Source: Pseudomonas entomophila (GTDB lineage Bacteria; Pseudomonadota; Gammaproteobacteria; Pseudomonadales; Pseudomonadaceae). From it: a DNA stretch of 64,000 bases. Where the stretch lies: NCBI RefSeq assembly GCF_029193575.1, contig NZ_JARGCS010000012.1, positions 310,001-374,000 on the forward strand, given 5' to 3'. A model generated the notes under the pieces. That model was not told the origin of the DNA, did not search any database, and worked only from the letters and a program-made list of their open reading frames with translations. Numbering within the stretch: position 1 is the first letter of the stretch; each line of letters begins with the position of its first letter. A program made the position numbers and the translations under genes. Below are positions 18,577 to 31,278 of this stretch, piece by piece.

Positions 18577-19428
18577 ATGAAGTCAGCGGTGATCCAGATG
18601 GTCAGCCAGGATGATGTGCTGGCCAACCTGCAGCGTGCCGGTGCCTTGCTGGAGCAGGCCGCCGCCGGGGGTGCGCGCCTGGCGGTGCTGCCGGAAAACT
18701 TCGCTGCCATGGGCCGCCGTGATGCCGCCGCCATCGGCCGTGCCGAAGCGCAGGGTGAGGGGCCGATCCTGCCATGGTTGAAACGCACCGCGCGTGACCT
18801 CAGGTTATGGATTGTCGCTGGTACCTTGCCATTGCCGCCGGTCGACCAGCCCGAGGCGAAGGCCCATGCTTGCTCGCTGCTGATCGACGAGCATGGCGAA
18901 GTGGCGGCGCGCTACGACAAGTTGCACCTGTTCGATGTGGATGTGGCGGACAACCGTGGCCGCTACCGCGAGTCCGACGACTACGCCCATGGTGCCCAGG
19001 TGGTGGTGGCCGACACACCGGTCGGGCGCCTGGGGCTGTCGGTGTGCTATGACCTGCGTTTCCCCGAACTGTACAGCGCCCTGCGCGCCGCCGGGGCCGA
19101 GTTGATCAGCGCGCCGTCGGCGTTCACCGCGGTAACCGGCGCGGCGCACTGGGAAGTGCTGATTCGCGCACGGGCCATCGAGACCCAGTGCTACCTGCTG
19201 GCCGCGGCCCAGGGCGGCACTCATCCCGGCCCACGTGAAACCCACGGCCATGCGGCGATCGTCGACCCCTGGGGGCGGATCGTCGCCGAACAGGCGCGCG
19301 GTGAAGCGGTACTGCTCGCCGCGCGCGACAGTGAAGAACAAGCGTCCATCCGGGCGCGCATGCCGGTGGTTTCGCACCGGCGCTTTTTCTCGCAGGACGC
19401 CTTGCGGCCTGCGCACACCTCGGAGTGA
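18577..19428 (+). CDS. Carbon-nitrogen hydrolase (nitrilase superfamily, Nit1-like amidase)
   Basis: A 283-residue enzyme with the nitrilase-superfamily catalytic set E40 (VLPENFA), K115 ([11 protein letters not shown]) and C157 ([11 protein letters not shown]). The motif KLHLFDVDV and overall length fit the Nit1 group, whose members hydrolyse deaminated glutathione; that substrate is an inference from the family. The frame is open to a GTG at 18571, but the ATG at 18577 has AGGAG five bases upstream. Its end overlaps the region just upstream of tldD, so yhdP, this gene and tldD form a tight unit. Confidence 0.9.
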   Translation: MKSAVIQMVSQDDVLANLQRAGALLEQAAAGGARLAVLPENFAAMGRRDAAAIGRAEAQGEGPILPWLKRTARDLRLWIVAGTLPLPPVDQPEAKAHACSLLIDEHGEVAARYDKLHLFDVDVADNRGRYRESDDYAHGAQVVVADTPVGRLGLSVCYDLRFPELYSALRAAGAELISAPSAFTAVTGAAHWEVLIRARAIETQCYLLAAAQGGTHPGPRETHGHAAIVDPWGRIVAEQARGEAVLLAARDSEEQASIRARMPVVSHRRFFSQDALRPAHTSE

Positions 19429-19430
19429 CT

Positions 19431-20870
19431 ATGAGCCAGATGTTATCCACCGTCAGCGAGCAGCTCCTGGCCCCGGGCGGACTGACCCTGGACAGCCTGC
19501 AGGCTGTGCTGGGCGAGTTGGCCGGGCCGGGCATCGACGCCGCCGACCTGTACTTCCAGGGCCAGATCTCGGAAACCTGGGCCCTGGAGGACGGCATCGT
19601 CAAGGAGGGCAGCTTCAACCTCGACCAGGGCGTGGGCGTGCGCGCCCAGTCCGGCGAGAAGACCGGCTTCGCCTACAGCAACGCGATCAACCTCGAAGCG
19701 CTGACCTCGGCGGCGCGTGCCGCTCGTTCCATCTCCCGTGCCGGCCAGGAAGGGCGGGTGCAGGCCTTCCGCAGCCAGGACGTGACCGCCCTGTACGCGC
19801 CCGATAACCCGCTGGACGTGCTCAGCCGCGCCGAGAAGGTCGACCTGCTCAAGCGCGTCGATGCCGCCACCCGCGCGCTGGACCCGCGTATCCAGCAAGT
19901 CAGCGTGAGCATGGCCGGGGTCTGGGAGCGCATTCTCATCGCCGCCGCGGATGGCAGCCTGGCGGCCGATGTGCGGCCGCTGGTGCGTTTCAACGTCAGT
20001 GTCATCGTCGAGCACAATGGCCGTCGCGAACGGGGCGGGCAGGGCGGTGGCGGGCGTACCGACTACCGCTACTTCAGCGAGGAGCGGGTGATGGGCTATG
20101 CCCGCGAGGCGTTGCGTCAGGCGCTGGTCAACCTCGAGGCGCAGCCGGCGCCGGCCGGCACGTTACCGGTGGTGCTCGGCCCGGGCTGGTCCGGCGTGCT
20201 GTTGCATGAGGCGGTCGGTCATGGCCTGGAAGGCGACTTCAACCGCAAGGGCAGCTCGGCCTACAGTGGGCGTATCGGCGAGCAGGTGGCGTCGAAGCTG
20301 TGCACCATCGTCGACGACGGCACCCTCGAAGGCCGTCGCGGCTCGCTCAGCGTCGATGACGAGGGCACGCCGACCGAATGCACCACGCTGATCGAGAACG
20401 GCATCCTCAAGGGCTACATGCAGGACAAGCTCAACGCTCGTCTGATGGGCATGGCGGTCACCGGCAACGGTCGGCGCGAGTCCTACGCGCACCTGCCGAT
20501 GCCGCGCATGACCAACACCTACATGCGCGCCGGCGAGAGCGACCCGCAGGAGATCATCGCCTCGGTGAAGAAGGGCCTGTACTGCGCCAACCTGGGTGGC
20601 GGGCAGGTGGACATCACCAGCGGCAAGTTCGTGTTCTCCACCAGCGAGGCGTACCTGATCGAGGACGGCAAGATCACCGCGCCGGTCAAGGGTGCGACGC
20701 TGATCGGCAATGGGCCGGAGGCGATGAGTCGGGTGTCGATGGTCGGCAACGACTTGGCGCTGGACAGTGGCGTGGGCACGTGCGGCAAGGATGGGCAGTC
20801 GGTGCCGGTGGGTGTTGGCCAGCCGACCCTGAAGCTCGATGCAATCACGGTCGGGGGTACCGGGGCATAA
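19431..20870 (+). CDS. tldD: Metalloprotease TldD
   Basis: The 480-residue subunit of the TldD/TldE heterodimeric zinc protease. The metal site HEAVGH (H259, E260, H264) lies in [20 protein letters not shown]. The complex digests unfolded peptides, matures some ribosomally made peptides and degrades the antitoxin CcdA in E. coli. GGAG five bases before the ATG overlaps the end of the upstream amidase gene. Its partner pmbA (tldE) lies 700 bases further on, with darP between on the other strand. Confidence 0.96.
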   Translation: MSQMLSTVSEQLLAPGGLTLDSLQAVLGELAGPGIDAADLYFQGQISETWALEDGIVKEGSFNLDQGVGVRAQSGEKTGFAYSNAINLEALTSAARAARSISRAGQEGRVQAFRSQDVTALYAPDNPLDVLSRAEKVDLLKRVDAATRALDPRIQQVSVSMAGVWERILIAAADGSLAADVRPLVRFNVSVIVEHNGRRERGGQGGGGRTDYRYFSEERVMGYAREALRQALVNLEAQPAPAGTLPVVLGPGWSGVLLHEAVGHGLEGDFNRKGSSAYSGRIGEQVASKLCTIVDDGTLEGRRGSLSVDDEGTPTECTTLIENGILKGYMQDKLNARLMGMAVTGNGRRESYAHLPMPRMTNTYMRAGESDPQEIIASVKKGLYCANLGGGQVDITSGKFVFSTSEAYLIEDGKITAPVKGATLIGNGPEAMSRVSMVGNDLALDSGVGTCGKDGQSVPVGVGQPTLKLDAITVGGTGA

Positions 20871-20884
20871 AAAAGGCCGCCCCC

Positions 20885-20930
20885 TGTGGGAGCGGCCTTG
20901 CGCCGCGATGGGCTGCGCAGCAGCCCCGGT
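20885..20930. repeat. REP-like palindromes after tldD
   Basis: A GTGGGAGCGGCCTTGCGCCGCGAT element is followed by GGGCTGCGCAGCAGCCC, which folds on itself. They fill the gap between the converging tldD and darP genes. The element is a diverged relative of the other REP copies in the window. Confidence 0.6.
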
Positions 20931-20943
20931 CAGTTGGCGGGAT

Positions 20944-21465
20944 TCAGCGCAAACCGCGCTGGAGCTCGTCGAGGTCGCGGATGTACTTGAAGACCTTGCG
21001 CGCGGCGGCAGGCGGCTTGTTCCGCGCCTTCTCGTGCTGGGCATGACGGATCAGCGAGCGCAGGTGCTGGCGGTCGGTGTCGGGGAACTCGTTGACGAAG
21101 CGTTCGAGGTCCTCGTCATTGCCGTCCACCAGGCGGTCGCGCCAGCGCTCCAGGTTGTGGAAGCGCTCGTTGTACTGACGGGTCGAACTGTCGATTTGTT
21201 CGAGCAGCGCATGGATGGCGTCGATGTCCTGGTCGCGCATCAGCTTGCCGACGAACGACATATGGCGTTTGCGGGCACCGTGGGCGGTGTGCTTGGAGGC
21301 TTCGGCCAACGCCTTGCGCAGTTCATCGGTCAGCGGCAGGCGCGCCAGGGTTTCGGCCTTGACGGTGGTGAGCCGCTCGCCGAGTTCGACCAGCGCATGC
21401 AGCTCGCGCTTGATCTGGGTTTTGCTTTTTTCGCCGTCGAAGGCGTCGTCGTATGAATCAACCAT
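20944..21465 (-). CDS. darP: Ribosome maturation factor DarP (YjgA, DUF615)
   Basis: A 173-residue, highly charged, mostly helical protein starting [22 protein letters not shown], with the family segments [27 protein letters not shown] and [12 protein letters not shown]. DarP/YjgA binds the pre-50S particle and promotes correct folding of the peptidyl-transferase centre. The frame is open upstream past pmbA's start, but only the ATG at 21465 gives the family N-terminus. It sits between tldD and pmbA on the opposite strand, the usual pseudomonad arrangement. Confidence 0.93.
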   Translation of the reverse strand: MVDSYDDAFDGEKSKTQIKRELHALVELGERLTTVKAETLARLPLTDELRKALAEASKHTAHGARKRHMSFVGKLMRDQDIDAIHALLEQIDSSTRQYNERFHNLERWRDRLVDGNDEDLERFVNEFPDTDRQHLRSLIRHAQHEKARNKPPAAARKVFKYIRDLDELQRGLR

Positions 21466-21574
21466 GGTGGCAGTCCGCAGGAAATCGCCGCCATGATAAC
21501 CAGTCGGGGGCCGCTTTGTCCGGCCCGGTCGCGCAATGACCCTCGCCGAACGCAGAATTTGAGTGGAGAAAACC

Positions 21575-22921
21575 ATGAGTGCAGTCCAGAGCATAGGCCC
21601 CAAGGACCTGCCGGCGTTGCAGGCGCAGGTCGAAGCGATCGTCGCCGAGGCGCGCCGCCAGGGCGCCAGCGCCTGTGAAGTGGCGGTGTCGCTGGAGCAG
21701 GGCTTGTCCACCACGGTGCGCCAGCGCGAGGTCGAGACGGTCGAGTTCAACCGCGACCAGGGCTTCGGCATCACCCTCTACGTGGGCCAGCGCAAGGGCT
21801 CGGCGAGCACCTCGGCCAGTGGCCCGGATGCCATCCGCGAAACCGTGGCCGCTGCGTTGGCGATCGCCAAGCACACCTCGGAGGATGACTGTTCGGGCCT
21901 GGCCGATGCCGCGCTGATGGCCCGTGAAATCCCGGACCTGGACCTCTATCACGATTGGGACATCAGCCCGGAGCAGGCCATCGAGCAGGCGCTGGCCTGC
22001 GAAGCGGCGGCCTTCGACGCCGACAAGCGCATCGTCAATGCCGACGGCACCACCCTCAATACCCACCAGGGTTGCCGGGTATACGGCAACAGCCATGGTT
22101 TCATCGGTGGCTACGCCTCGACCCGTCACAGCCTCAGTTGCGTGATGATCGCCGAGGGCGAGGGGCAGATGCAGCGTGACTACTGGTACGACGTCAATCG
22201 CCAGGGCCAATTGCTGGCCGACCCGCGCAGCATCGGCCAGCGTGCCGCCCAGCGCGCCGCCAGCCGCCTGGGGGCACGCCCGGTACCGACCTGCGAGGTG
22301 CCGGTGCTGTTCTCCGCCGAGCTGGCCGGTGGCCTGTTCGGCAGTTTCCTGTCGGCGATTTCCGGCGGCAACCTGTACCGCAAGTCATCGTTCCTCGAAG
22401 GCGCCATCGGCCAGCGCCTGTTCCCGACCTGGCTGACCCTCGACGAACGCCCGCACCTGCCCCGCGCGCTGGGCAGCGCTGCATTCGACGGCGATGGCCT
22501 GGCGACCTACGCCAAGCCGTTCGTCGAGAAGGGCGAGCTGGTGTCGTATGTGTTGGGCACTTACTCCGGTCGTAAACTGGCCTTGCCGAGCACCGCCAAC
22601 TCGGGCGGTGTGCACAACCTGTTCGTCAGCCACGGCGTCGAAGACCAGGCGGCCCTGATTCGCCGCATGGGCCGTGGCCTGCTGGTGACCGAGCTGATGG
22701 GCCATGGCTTGAACATGGTGACCGGTGACTATTCGCGCGGCGCAGCGGGCTTCTGGGTCGAGAATGGCGAGATCCAGTTCCCGGTGCAGGAAGTGACCAT
22801 TGCCGGCAACATGAAGGATATGTTCCAGCAGATCGTCGCCATTGGCAGCGATATCGAGACGCGCAGCAACATTCACAGTGGCTCGGTGCTGATCGAGCGG
22901 ATGACCGTGGCAGGCAGCTGA
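21575..22921 (+). CDS. pmbA: Metalloprotease subunit PmbA (TldE)
   Basis: The 448-residue inactive partner of TldD. It has the same fold but no HExxxH. It retains the family blocks [45 protein letters not shown] and [23 protein letters not shown]. Together the pair form a closed protease chamber. The ATG at 21575 has GGAG six bases upstream; a GTG twelve bases earlier is in frame. An intrinsic terminator lies 17 bases after the stop. Confidence 0.95.
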   Translation: MSAVQSIGPKDLPALQAQVEAIVAEARRQGASACEVAVSLEQGLSTTVRQREVETVEFNRDQGFGITLYVGQRKGSASTSASGPDAIRETVAAALAIAKHTSEDDCSGLADAALMAREIPDLDLYHDWDISPEQAIEQALACEAAAFDADKRIVNADGTTLNTHQGCRVYGNSHGFIGGYASTRHSLSCVMIAEGEGQMQRDYWYDVNRQGQLLADPRSIGQRAAQRAASRLGARPVPTCEVPVLFSAELAGGLFGSFLSAISGGNLYRKSSFLEGAIGQRLFPTWLTLDERPHLPRALGSAAFDGDGLATYAKPFVEKGELVSYVLGTYSGRKLALPSTANSGGVHNLFVSHGVEDQAALIRRMGRGLLVTELMGHGLNMVTGDYSRGAAGFWVENGEIQFPVQEVTIAGNMKDMFQQIVAIGSDIETRSNIHSGSVLIERMTVAGS

Positions 22922-22937
22922 TCGCTCCCGCGCCACC

Positions 22938-22965
22938 AAAAACCCGGCCACGCGCCGGGTTTTTT
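22938..22965 (+). terminator. Intrinsic terminator of pmbA
   Basis: AAAACCCGGC and GCCGGGTTTT form a ten-base stem around a short loop, followed by a run of T. It isolates pmbA from the Fur-controlled operon. Confidence 0.88.
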
Positions 22966-23025
22966 ATGCGCCGTGTTTCTACCCGTGCCGCGTATCGCCA
23001 CTTGAAGCGATTCTATTTATCACTT

Positions 23026-23044
23026 AATAATGAATATCATTATC
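23026..23044. promoter_or_regulatory. Fur box of the fagA-fumC-orfX-sodA operon
   Basis: AATAATGAATATCATTATC matches the 19-base Fur consensus at 16 positions. It lies 13 bases before the first start codon of fagA, where bound Fe-Fur would block transcription. A TTGAAG at 23002 with 17-base spacing to TAATAA is a possible overlapping promoter. Expression under iron limitation is expected, as known for the P. aeruginosa operon. Confidence 0.88.
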
Positions 23045-23057
23045 CAGAACCTCGGCG

Positions 23058-23451
23058 ATGATGTTCATGAAACCCGTCCTCCACGAACTGCCCTACCTGG
23101 AAAACTGGCGCTGGCTCAGCCGGCGCATCCGCTGCGCCCTCGAGCCCGATGAGCCTCGCCTGATCGAGCACTACCTGGCCGAAGGCCGCTACCTGGTGTG
23201 TTGCACCGAAACGTTGCCATGGAAGGTGGCCCTGACCTCATTCCGCCTGCTTCTGGATACCGCTTGCGACCGCATGCTGCCCTGGCATTGGCGTTGCCTG
23301 TGCCTGGACCAGGCCTGGCGCCCGCTATTGGACCTGCGCAACCTCGACCGCCGCGAGCAGAACCAGCGCTGGCAGCCCTATGCCCTGCAACTGGCCAATT
23401 GCGTGCTGCTGCCTTCGATTTCTCCCGATGAACTGATGCAAGGACTTGAAG

Positions 23452-23459
<8 letters not shown>
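23058..23459 (+). CDS. fagA: FagA-like Fur-associated protein
   Basis: A 133-residue soluble protein rich in Trp, Leu and Arg with no motif I can assign. The name rests on its position as first gene of a Fur-box-controlled operon with fumC, orfX and sodA, the arrangement described in P. aeruginosa. Its biochemical role is unknown there as well. The start is ambiguous among ATGs at 23058, 23061 and 23067, none with a clear Shine-Dalgarno site. The end overlaps fumC by eight bases. Confidence 0.8.
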
Positions 23460-24828
<1,369 letters not shown>

Positions 24829-24855
24829 ACCGCACCCTCGTCTTGGAGATACGTC

Positions 24856-25317
24856 ATGCAGCATTGGAAACGCACCACGCAAGACGCCAATCGCCTGTTC
24901 GATCAGGGCGAGCTGGTCGATGCCCGGGAACTCTATCTGCAGGCCTTGGCCCTGGCCCAGGTGCTGTTCGAGCGCTGGCATGACGTCGACGAAGCGGTGG
25001 CCGCCTTCGTGATCGCCCACCACAACCTGGCCGACCTGCACTTGCGGCTGAACCAGCCTCACGAGAGTGCCGACTACTTGTGCGCGGCGCACCAGCGCTT
25101 GCTGGAGGCCAGCCAAAACCAGCGCCTGCCCGAGGCGCTGCGGGAGGCGGCGCTACGCCACAGCTCGCGGACCTATACCGAGCTGCTGAATTTCATCGCC
25201 GAATACGGCCAGTACCCACGCACCGAACGCCTGCTCAACCGTCATTCACCTGAAGCGAGCGAGTTGGCCGCCCGGTCGGATGTCATCCACCGTCCATCTG
25301 CCTACGGAATTCACTGA
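24856..25317 (+). CDS. OrfX-like protein of the sodA operon (helical repeat protein)
   Basis: A 153-residue, mostly helical protein. The segment around residues 10-75 ([25 protein letters not shown], then [18 protein letters not shown]) looks like two tetratricopeptide-type helix pairs, suggesting a protein-binding role. It matches the position of orfX in the P. aeruginosa fagA-fumC-orfX-sodA operon, where it has no assigned function. It begins 27 bases after fumC and ends one base before the sodA ATG. Confidence 0.82.
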   Translation: MQHWKRTTQDANRLFDQGELVDARELYLQALALAQVLFERWHDVDEAVAAFVIAHHNLADLHLRLNQPHESADYLCAAHQRLLEASQNQRLPEALREAALRHSSRTYTELLNFIAEYGQYPRTERLLNRHSPEASELAARSDVIHRPSAYGIH

Positions 25318-25318
25318 C

Positions 25319-25926
<608 letters not shown>

Positions 25927-25930
<4 letters not shown>

Positions 25931-26835
25931 GCCAGTCCGGTATGCGCGCTGAGGTGATGTCTGTCAGCGGTGTGCGCCTGTTCCGACAGGCGCTCGGCAC
26001 CTTGTTGTTGCTGGTCGGTACCGCACTGCTGGTAGCGCGGGGCATCGCCTGGCTGGAGCTGGAGCCACGCCTGCTGCGTGCGCTGGAAGGGGGTGCGCTG
26101 TGCGCGCTGGGCACGGCGCTGGGCGCGGTGCCGGTGCTGGTGATTCGCAACATGCCGGTGGTCGTGGCCGATACCCTGCTGGGCTTTGGGGCCGGGGTGA
26201 TGCTGGCGGCCACGGCGTTCTCGCTGATCATGCCCGGGCTAGGCGCGGCGCAGGCCATTGGTTTCAGCGCCTGGGGCGCGGGTGGCCTGATCAGTGCCGG
26301 AGTGCTGTTCGGCTCGCTGTGCCTATTGTTGGTGGACTTGAGGGTTTCCCGGGTTTCGTCCGATGCCCTGGCCGGCGGCGACAATCCGCCGGTGATCGCG
26401 ACGCGCATCTGGTTGTTCGTCGCTGCGATCATCGCCCACAACATCCCTGAAGGCATGGCTATCGGCGTCTCGGCCGGTGGCGGCATGGCCGATGCCGACA
26501 GCCTGGCCATGGGCATCGCCTTGCAGGACGTGCCGGAAGGCCTGGTGATCGCGCTGGTGCTGGCGGGGGCGGGGATGCCGCGGTTCAAGGCGTTCCTGAT
26601 CGGTGCCGCATCAGGGCTGGTCGAGCCGGTGGCGGCGCTGCTCTGCGCCTGGCTGGTGAGCGTCGCCGAACTGCTGCTACCGCTAGGCCTGGCCTGTGCG
26701 GCGGGGGCGATGCTGCTGGTGGTGACCCAGGAGATCATTCCAGCATCGCGCAGCAACGGTCATCACCGCTTGGCAAGCCTGGGGCTGTGCGTCGGGTTCT
26801 GCCTGATGATGGTGATGGATACGGCGATGTCGTAA
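25927..26835 (+). CDS. ZIP-family metal transporter
   Basis: A 302-residue membrane protein with about eight spans and the two ZIP metal-site helices: [20 protein letters not shown], with the H-N-x-P-E-G motif, and [19 protein letters not shown], with a Q-D-x-P-E-G variant. It probably imports a divalent metal; manganese would suit its partner SodA, but this is inference. It starts with GTG inside the last codons of sodA (GTGA overlap), so it is translationally coupled and part of the Fur operon. An ATG at 25942 is an alternative start. Confidence 0.88.
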
Positions 26836-26863
26836 TCCTGGCAGGCACGGCCCCCGATAGGGG

Positions 26864-27136
26864 TTACTCGCCTTCGTCGAAGTAGTTGTTGATCAACGCA
26901 ACCAGCGCTTCGAGCGCATCGTCGTCCTGCTCGCCTTCGGTATGCAGGTGCACCTGGGTGCCCTTGCCTGCGGCGAGCATCATCACCGCCATGATGCTCT
27001 TGCCATCCACCAGCTTGTCTGGCGCCCGCCCGACCCTGACCTGGCAAGGAAAGCGGCCAGCCACGCCGACGAACTTGGCGGCCGCTCGCGCATGCAGGCC
27101 CAACTTGTTGATGATGGTGATTTCGCGGGCGGGCAT
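26864..27136 (-). CDS. ptsO: Phosphocarrier protein NPr (nitrogen PTS HPr)
   Basis: A 90-residue HPr-fold protein with phosphorylatable H15 in NKLGLHARAAAKFV and the regulatory-site-like S47 in DGKSIMAVMML. NPr passes phosphate from EI-Ntr (PtsP) to PtsN in a branch that reports nitrogen and carbon status rather than importing sugar. It is the last gene of the rpoN-hpf-ptsN-rapZ-ptsO string, 19 bases after rapZ. Confidence 0.95.
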   Translation of the reverse strand: MPAREITIINKLGLHARAAAKFVGVAGRFPCQVRVGRAPDKLVDGKSIMAVMMLAAGKGTQVHLHTEGEQDDDALEALVALINNYFDEGE

Positions 27137-27155
27137 GTGCGGCGGATCCTGTGGG

Positions 27156-28010
27156 CTAGAGGTCGCGGTGGCGGACCTGGACGTTTTTTAGTGACTGCTG
27201 CAGCAATTGGCCCAGACGCTCGGTAATGTAGACCGAGCGATGATGGCCTCCGGTGCAGCCGATGGCGATGGTGACATAGGCGCGGTTACTGGCGGCGAAG
27301 CGCGGTAACCATTTGAGCAGGTAGCTGGAAATGTCCTGGAACATCTCTTCGACATCCGGTTGTGTAGCCAGGTAGTCGATCACGGGTTGTTCGAGGCCTG
27401 AGTGCTCGCGCAGTTCCGGTTTCCAGTAGGGGTTGGGCAGGCAACGCACGTCGAACACCAAGTCGGCGTCCACTGGCATGCCGCGCTTGAAACCGAACGA
27501 TTCGACCAGGAAGGCGGTGCCTGGTTCCGGTTGGTTGAGCAGGCGCAGCTTGATCGAGTCACGCAGTTGGTAGAGGTTGAGGCTGGTGGTGTCGATCTTC
27601 AGGTCGGCCAGGTCGGCAATCGGTCCGAGCAGCTCGCTTTCCACGCGGATGGCCTCGGCCAGAGAGCGGTCGGCGTTGGTCAGCGGGTGGCGTCGGCGGG
27701 TTTCAGAGAAGCGTTTGAGCAGGGTGTCCTCGTCGGCATCCAGGTACAGCACATCGCACTGGATATGCCGGGCACGGGCGTCTTCGAGCAGCTCGGGGAA
27801 GCGCGACAGATGGCTGGGCAGGTTGCGCGCGTCGATGGACACGGCAACCTTCGGTTGCAGCATCTCGGTGTTGAGCAGCGCGTTTTCCGCCAGTTGCGGC
27901 AACAAACCCGCAGGTAGGTTGTCGATGCAGTAATAGCCGTTGTCTTCCAGGACATCAAGCGCAGTGCTCTTGCCGGAGCCGGATCGGCCGCTGACGATGA
28001 TCAGGCGCAT
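27156..28010 (-). CDS. rapZ: RNase adapter protein RapZ
   Basis: A 284-residue P-loop protein with Walker A GRSGSGKS at residues 8-15 and a C-terminal domain holding [17 protein letters not shown]. In enterobacteria RapZ binds the GlmZ sRNA and presents it to RNase E, tuning glucosamine-6-phosphate synthesis. Whether the same target exists in pseudomonads is not shown by this sequence. It begins two bases after ptsN. Confidence 0.95.
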   Translation of the reverse strand: MRLIIVSGRSGSGKSTALDVLEDNGYYCIDNLPAGLLPQLAENALLNTEMLQPKVAVSIDARNLPSHLSRFPELLEDARARHIQCDVLYLDADEDTLLKRFSETRRRHPLTNADRSLAEAIRVESELLGPIADLADLKIDTTSLNLYQLRDSIKLRLLNQPEPGTAFLVESFGFKRGMPVDADLVFDVRCLPNPYWKPELREHSGLEQPVIDYLATQPDVEEMFQDISSYLLKWLPRFAASNRAYVTIAIGCTGGHHRSVYITERLGQLLQQSLKNVQVRHRDL

Positions 28011-28012
28011 GT

Positions 28013-28480
28013 TCAGTGCTCGTTCTGTGCGTCCAGTACTACCTGGTACAGGGCCTCGCTGCTGTCGGCGGCACGCAGGCGATCACGGACCTCCTTGCGA
28101 TCGAGCATGCTGGCGATCTGGCGCAGCAATTCAAGGTGTGCATCGGTGGCGGCCTCCGGTACCAGCAGGACGAACAGCAGGTCCACGGGGGCGCCGTCGA
28201 TGGCGTCGTAGTCGATGGGGGCGTCCAGGTGCAGCAAGGCGCTGACGGGCGACGTGCAACCCTCCAACCGACAGTGCGGGATGGCGATGCCGTTGCCGAA
28301 TCCGGTGGAGCCCAGTTTCTCGCGAGCGATCAGTTTTTCGAAGACATCCTGCTCATCGAGCTCGATGACTTCCCGGACGATCGCTTCGGCCACTTTTTCC
28401 AAAGCACGTTTTTTACTAGTGACCCCCGGTACGTTCACCAGGGAACGGCCGGGGGTCAGGATGGTTTCAAGTCGGATCAT
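28013..28480 (-). CDS. ptsN: Nitrogen-regulatory PTS protein EIIA-Ntr
   Basis: A 155-residue EIIA-fold protein. The phosphorylated histidine is H69 in [12 protein letters not shown]. The family blocks [16 protein letters not shown] and [23 protein letters not shown] are intact. It relays the NPr phosphate state to potassium transport, PHA synthesis and catabolic promoters in P. putida. It sits twelve bases downstream of hpf. Confidence 0.96.
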   Translation of the reverse strand: MIRLETILTPGRSLVNVPGVTSKKRALEKVAEAIVREVIELDEQDVFEKLIAREKLGSTGFGNGIAIPHCRLEGCTSPVSALLHLDAPIDYDAIDGAPVDLLFVLLVPEAATDAHLELLRQIASMLDRKEVRDRLRAADSSEALYQVVLDAQNEH

Positions 28481-28492
28481 GGATGGGGGGTA

Positions 28493-28801
28493 TCAGCGGG
28501 CAGCTGCACCTTGCAGCAGGCTTTGCTGTTTTTCCTTGTGTTTTTTCAGTTGGCGGTCGAGCTTGTCGGCCAAGGCGTCGATCGCTGCATACATGTCTTG
28601 GTGTTCGGCGGTGGCAACCACCTCGCCACCGGGGATCTGCAGGGTCGCTTCAATCTTCTGCTGCAACTTCTCGACCTTCATGATCACCGTCACATTGGTG
28701 ATCTTGTCGAAATGACCCTCCACCCGGGCGAGCTTTTCAAGCACGTAATCGCGCAGTGGTTGGGTGACTTCTACATGCTGTCCACTGATGTTGACTTGCA
28801 T
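28493..28801 (-). CDS. hpf: Short-form ribosome hibernation promoting factor
   Basis: A 102-residue protein beginning MQVNISGQHVEVTQPLRDYV, with the HPF/YfiA fold (VTVIMKVEKLQQKIEATLQIPGGEVVATAEHQDMYAAIDALADKLDRQL). The lack of a C-terminal dimerisation domain marks it as the short form that works with RMF to make 100S ribosomes. AAGGAG eight bases before the ATG fixes the start. It lies between rpoN and ptsN, the usual order. Confidence 0.95.
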   Translation of the reverse strand: MQVNISGQHVEVTQPLRDYVLEKLARVEGHFDKITNVTVIMKVEKLQQKIEATLQIPGGEVVATAEHQDMYAAIDALADKLDRQLKKHKEKQQSLLQGAAAR

Positions 28802-28879
28802 ACAGCTTCTCCTTTGTTGCCCGTGCATAAAGAGGCAGGTATTGCACCTGCCACTGAAACGCTGTGGCACATCCAGGGG

Positions 28880-30373
28880 CTACATCAATCGCTTGCGCTC
28901 GCTCGACGGTGCGATGCCGAGAGACTCGCGGTACTTGGCGACGGTGCGACGGGCTACCTGGATGCCTTGTGCCTCCAGTAAACCAGCGATCTTGCTGTCG
29001 CTCAATGGCTTTTTCTGATTTTCCGCTGCAACCAGTTTCTTGATGATCGCGCGGATCGCCGTGGACGAGCATTCGCCGCCTTCGGCGGTGCTCACGTGGC
29101 TCGAGAAAAAGTATTTCAGTTCGTAGATGCCGCGAGGCGTGTGCATGTATTTCTGCGTGGTGACCCGGGAAATGGTCGACTCGTGCATGCCCACCGCCTC
29201 GGCGATGTCGTGCAGCACCAAAGGCTTCATCGCCTCGTCGCCATGATCGAGGAAGCCGCGCTGGTGCTCGACGATCTGCGTGGCGACTTTCATCAATGTC
29301 TCGTTGCGGCTCTGCAGGCTCTTGATGAACCAGCGCGCCTCCTGCAACTGGTTGCGCATGAAAGTGTTGTCGGCGCTGGTGTCGGCGCGGCGCACGAAAC
29401 CGGCGTATTGCGGGTTGACCCGCAGGCGTGGCACCGCTTCCTGGTTCAGTTCCACCAACCAGCGATCGCTGTCCTTGCGCACGATGACGTCGGGGACCAC
29501 GTATTCTGGCTCGCTCGACTCGATCTGCGAGCCTGGGCGCGGGTTGAGGCTTTGCACCAGCTCGATGACCTGGCGCAGTTCGTCTTCCTTGAGCTTCATG
29601 CGCCGCATCAGCTGGCTGTAGTCGCGGCTGCCCAGCAGGTCGATGAAGTCGGTGACCAGGCGTTGCGCCTCGGCCATCCACGGCGTGCTGCCCGGCAATT
29701 GGCGCAGCTGCAGCAGCAGGCACTCGCCGAGGTTGCGGGCGCCGATGCCAGCTGGCTCGAACTGCTGAATGCGGTGCAAGACCGCCTCGACTTCGTCGAG
29801 CTCGATGTCCAGCTCCGGGTCGAAGCCCGCGCAGATTTCCTCGAGGGTGTCCTCCAGGTAGCCCTGGTCGTTGATGCTGTCGATCAGGGTGACGGCGATC
29901 AGCCGGTCGGTGTCGGACATCGGCGCCAGGTTCAACTGCCACAGCAGGTGGGTCTGCAGGCTCTCGCCAGCCGAGGTGCGAGTGGTGAAATCCCACTCGT
30001 CGTCATCGTTGCTGGGCAGGCTGCTGGCACTGGTCTGGTAGATGTCTTCCCAGGCCGTGTCGACCGGAAGTTCGTTGGGGATGCGCTCGTTCCATTCGCC
30101 TTCTTCCAGGTTCTCCGTGCTGACGGTGGTTTCCTGGAAGCCGCTGTCCTGCGCTTCGGCGGCCGGCTTGCTGTCGCCGTTCTCGGCCATCGGGTCGCTG
30201 TTGTCGAAGTCGTCGCCGTCTTCCTGACGTTCGAGCATCGGGTTGGATTCCAGCGCTTCCTGGATTTCCTGCTGGAGGTCCAGGGTGGAGAGCTGGAGCA
30301 GACGGATGGCCTGTTGCAACTGCGGGGTCATCGTCAGTTGCTGGCCCATTTTTAGGACGAGCGATGGTTTCAT
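28880..30373 (-). CDS. rpoN: RNA polymerase sigma-54 factor
   Basis: A 497-residue sigma factor. The glutamine/leucine-rich region I (residues 1-50: [20 protein letters not shown]) contacts activators. An acidic region II (about 55-125) follows, then the core-binding region and the helix-turn-helix. The RpoN box [10 protein letters not shown] near the C-terminus reads the -24 element. It should drive the glycine-cleavage promoter at the far end of this window. It follows lptB after about 180 bases and probably has its own promoter there. Confidence 0.98.
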   Translation of the reverse strand: MKPSLVLKMGQQLTMTPQLQQAIRLLQLSTLDLQQEIQEALESNPMLERQEDGDDFDNSDPMAENGDSKPAAEAQDSGFQETTVSTENLEEGEWNERIPNELPVDTAWEDIYQTSASSLPSNDDDEWDFTTRTSAGESLQTHLLWQLNLAPMSDTDRLIAVTLIDSINDQGYLEDTLEEICAGFDPELDIELDEVEAVLHRIQQFEPAGIGARNLGECLLLQLRQLPGSTPWMAEAQRLVTDFIDLLGSRDYSQLMRRMKLKEDELRQVIELVQSLNPRPGSQIESSEPEYVVPDVIVRKDSDRWLVELNQEAVPRLRVNPQYAGFVRRADTSADNTFMRNQLQEARWFIKSLQSRNETLMKVATQIVEHQRGFLDHGDEAMKPLVLHDIAEAVGMHESTISRVTTQKYMHTPRGIYELKYFFSSHVSTAEGGECSSTAIRAIIKKLVAAENQKKPLSDSKIAGLLEAQGIQVARRTVAKYRESLGIAPSSERKRLM

Positions 30374-30497
30374 GGCTGGAACTTAATACCTTGTTCGCCG
30401 GCGCGCATGCGCCATCCACTACAAGGCGCTGAGGCGCCGAATTTTAAGCAAGTTATATGCCTGAAATTACAGCGTTTGCCTAGAGCCCTGTAACACT

Positions 30498-30518
30498 TAA
30501 GCCGCTATCGAGCGGCTT
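30498..30518. other. Palindrome between lptB and rpoN
   Basis: AAGCCGCTATCGAGCGGCTT forms an eight-base stem around four bases. It lies after the lptB stop and before rpoN, with no convincing T-run on the minus strand, so termination would be weak at best. The rest of the 179-base interval shows no clear promoter. Confidence 0.5.
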
Positions 30519-30552
30519 TGCCAGCGGTCCAGCGTGCCTGGGTGACCTGGGG

Positions 30553-31278
30553 TCAGAGCCGGAACTCATGACCCAGGTAAACTTCCTTGACCAACTGGTT
30601 GGCCAGGATGGTCTCGGCGTCGCCTTCGGCGATCAGCTGGCCATCGTTGACGATGTAGGCGGTTTCGCAGATATCCAGGGTCTCGCGGACGTTGTGGTCA
30701 GTGATCAGCACACCGATGCCCTTGGCCTTGAGGTGGTGGATGATCTGCTTGATGTCGCCCACGGAAATCGGGTCGACACCGGCAAAGGGTTCGTCCAGCA
30801 GGATGAACTTCGGCGCGGTGGCCAGGGCGCGGGCGATCTCCACGCGGCGGCGTTCGCCACCGGAGAGGCTCATGCCGAGGTTGTCGCGGATGTGGCTGAT
30901 GTGGAACTCCTGCAGCAGGCTTTCCAGTTCCTTGCGCCGGCCTTCACGGTCGAGATCCTTGCGGGTCTCGAGGATCGCCATGATGTTGTCGGCCACCGAC
31001 AGCTTGCGGAAGATCGAGGCTTCCTGCGGCAAGTAGCCGATACCGGCGTTGGCGCGGCCGTGCATGGGCTGGTGGCTGACGTCGTGGCTGTCGATCAGCA
31101 CGCGGCCTTGGTCGGCTTGCACCAGGCCCACGATCATGTAGAAGCAGGTGGTCTTGCCGGCGCCGTTAGGGCCGAGCAGGCCGACGATCTGGCCGCTGTC
31201 GATCGACAGGCTGACGTCGCGGACGACCTGGCGGCCCTTGTAGCTCTTGGCCAGGTGCTGCGCTTTGAGGGTTGCCAT
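30553..31278 (-). CDS. lptB: LPS export ABC transporter ATPase LptB
   Basis: A 241-residue ABC ATPase with Walker [10 protein letters not shown] (residues 36-44), signature [15 protein letters not shown] and Walker [14 protein letters not shown]. LptB powers extraction of LPS from the inner membrane by LptF and LptG, both encoded at 53,741-55,910 of this window. It follows lptA with no gap, and the order lptC-lptA-lptB is the standard one. Confidence 0.97.
   Translation of the reverse strand: MATLKAQHLAKSYKGRQVVRDVSLSIDSGQIVGLLGPNGAGKTTCFYMIVGLVQADQGRVLIDSHDVSHQPMHGRANAGIGYLPQEASIFRKLSVADNIMAILETRKDLDREGRRKELESLLQEFHISHIRDNLGMSLSGGERRRVEIARALATAPKFILLDEPFAGVDPISVGDIKQIIHHLKAKGIGVLITDHNVRETLDICETAYIVNDGQLIAEGDAETILANQLVKEVYLGHEFRL

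Noticed and set aside
30498..30518. Intrinsic terminator of lptB
   Set aside because: The stem is good but no T-run follows on the minus strand.
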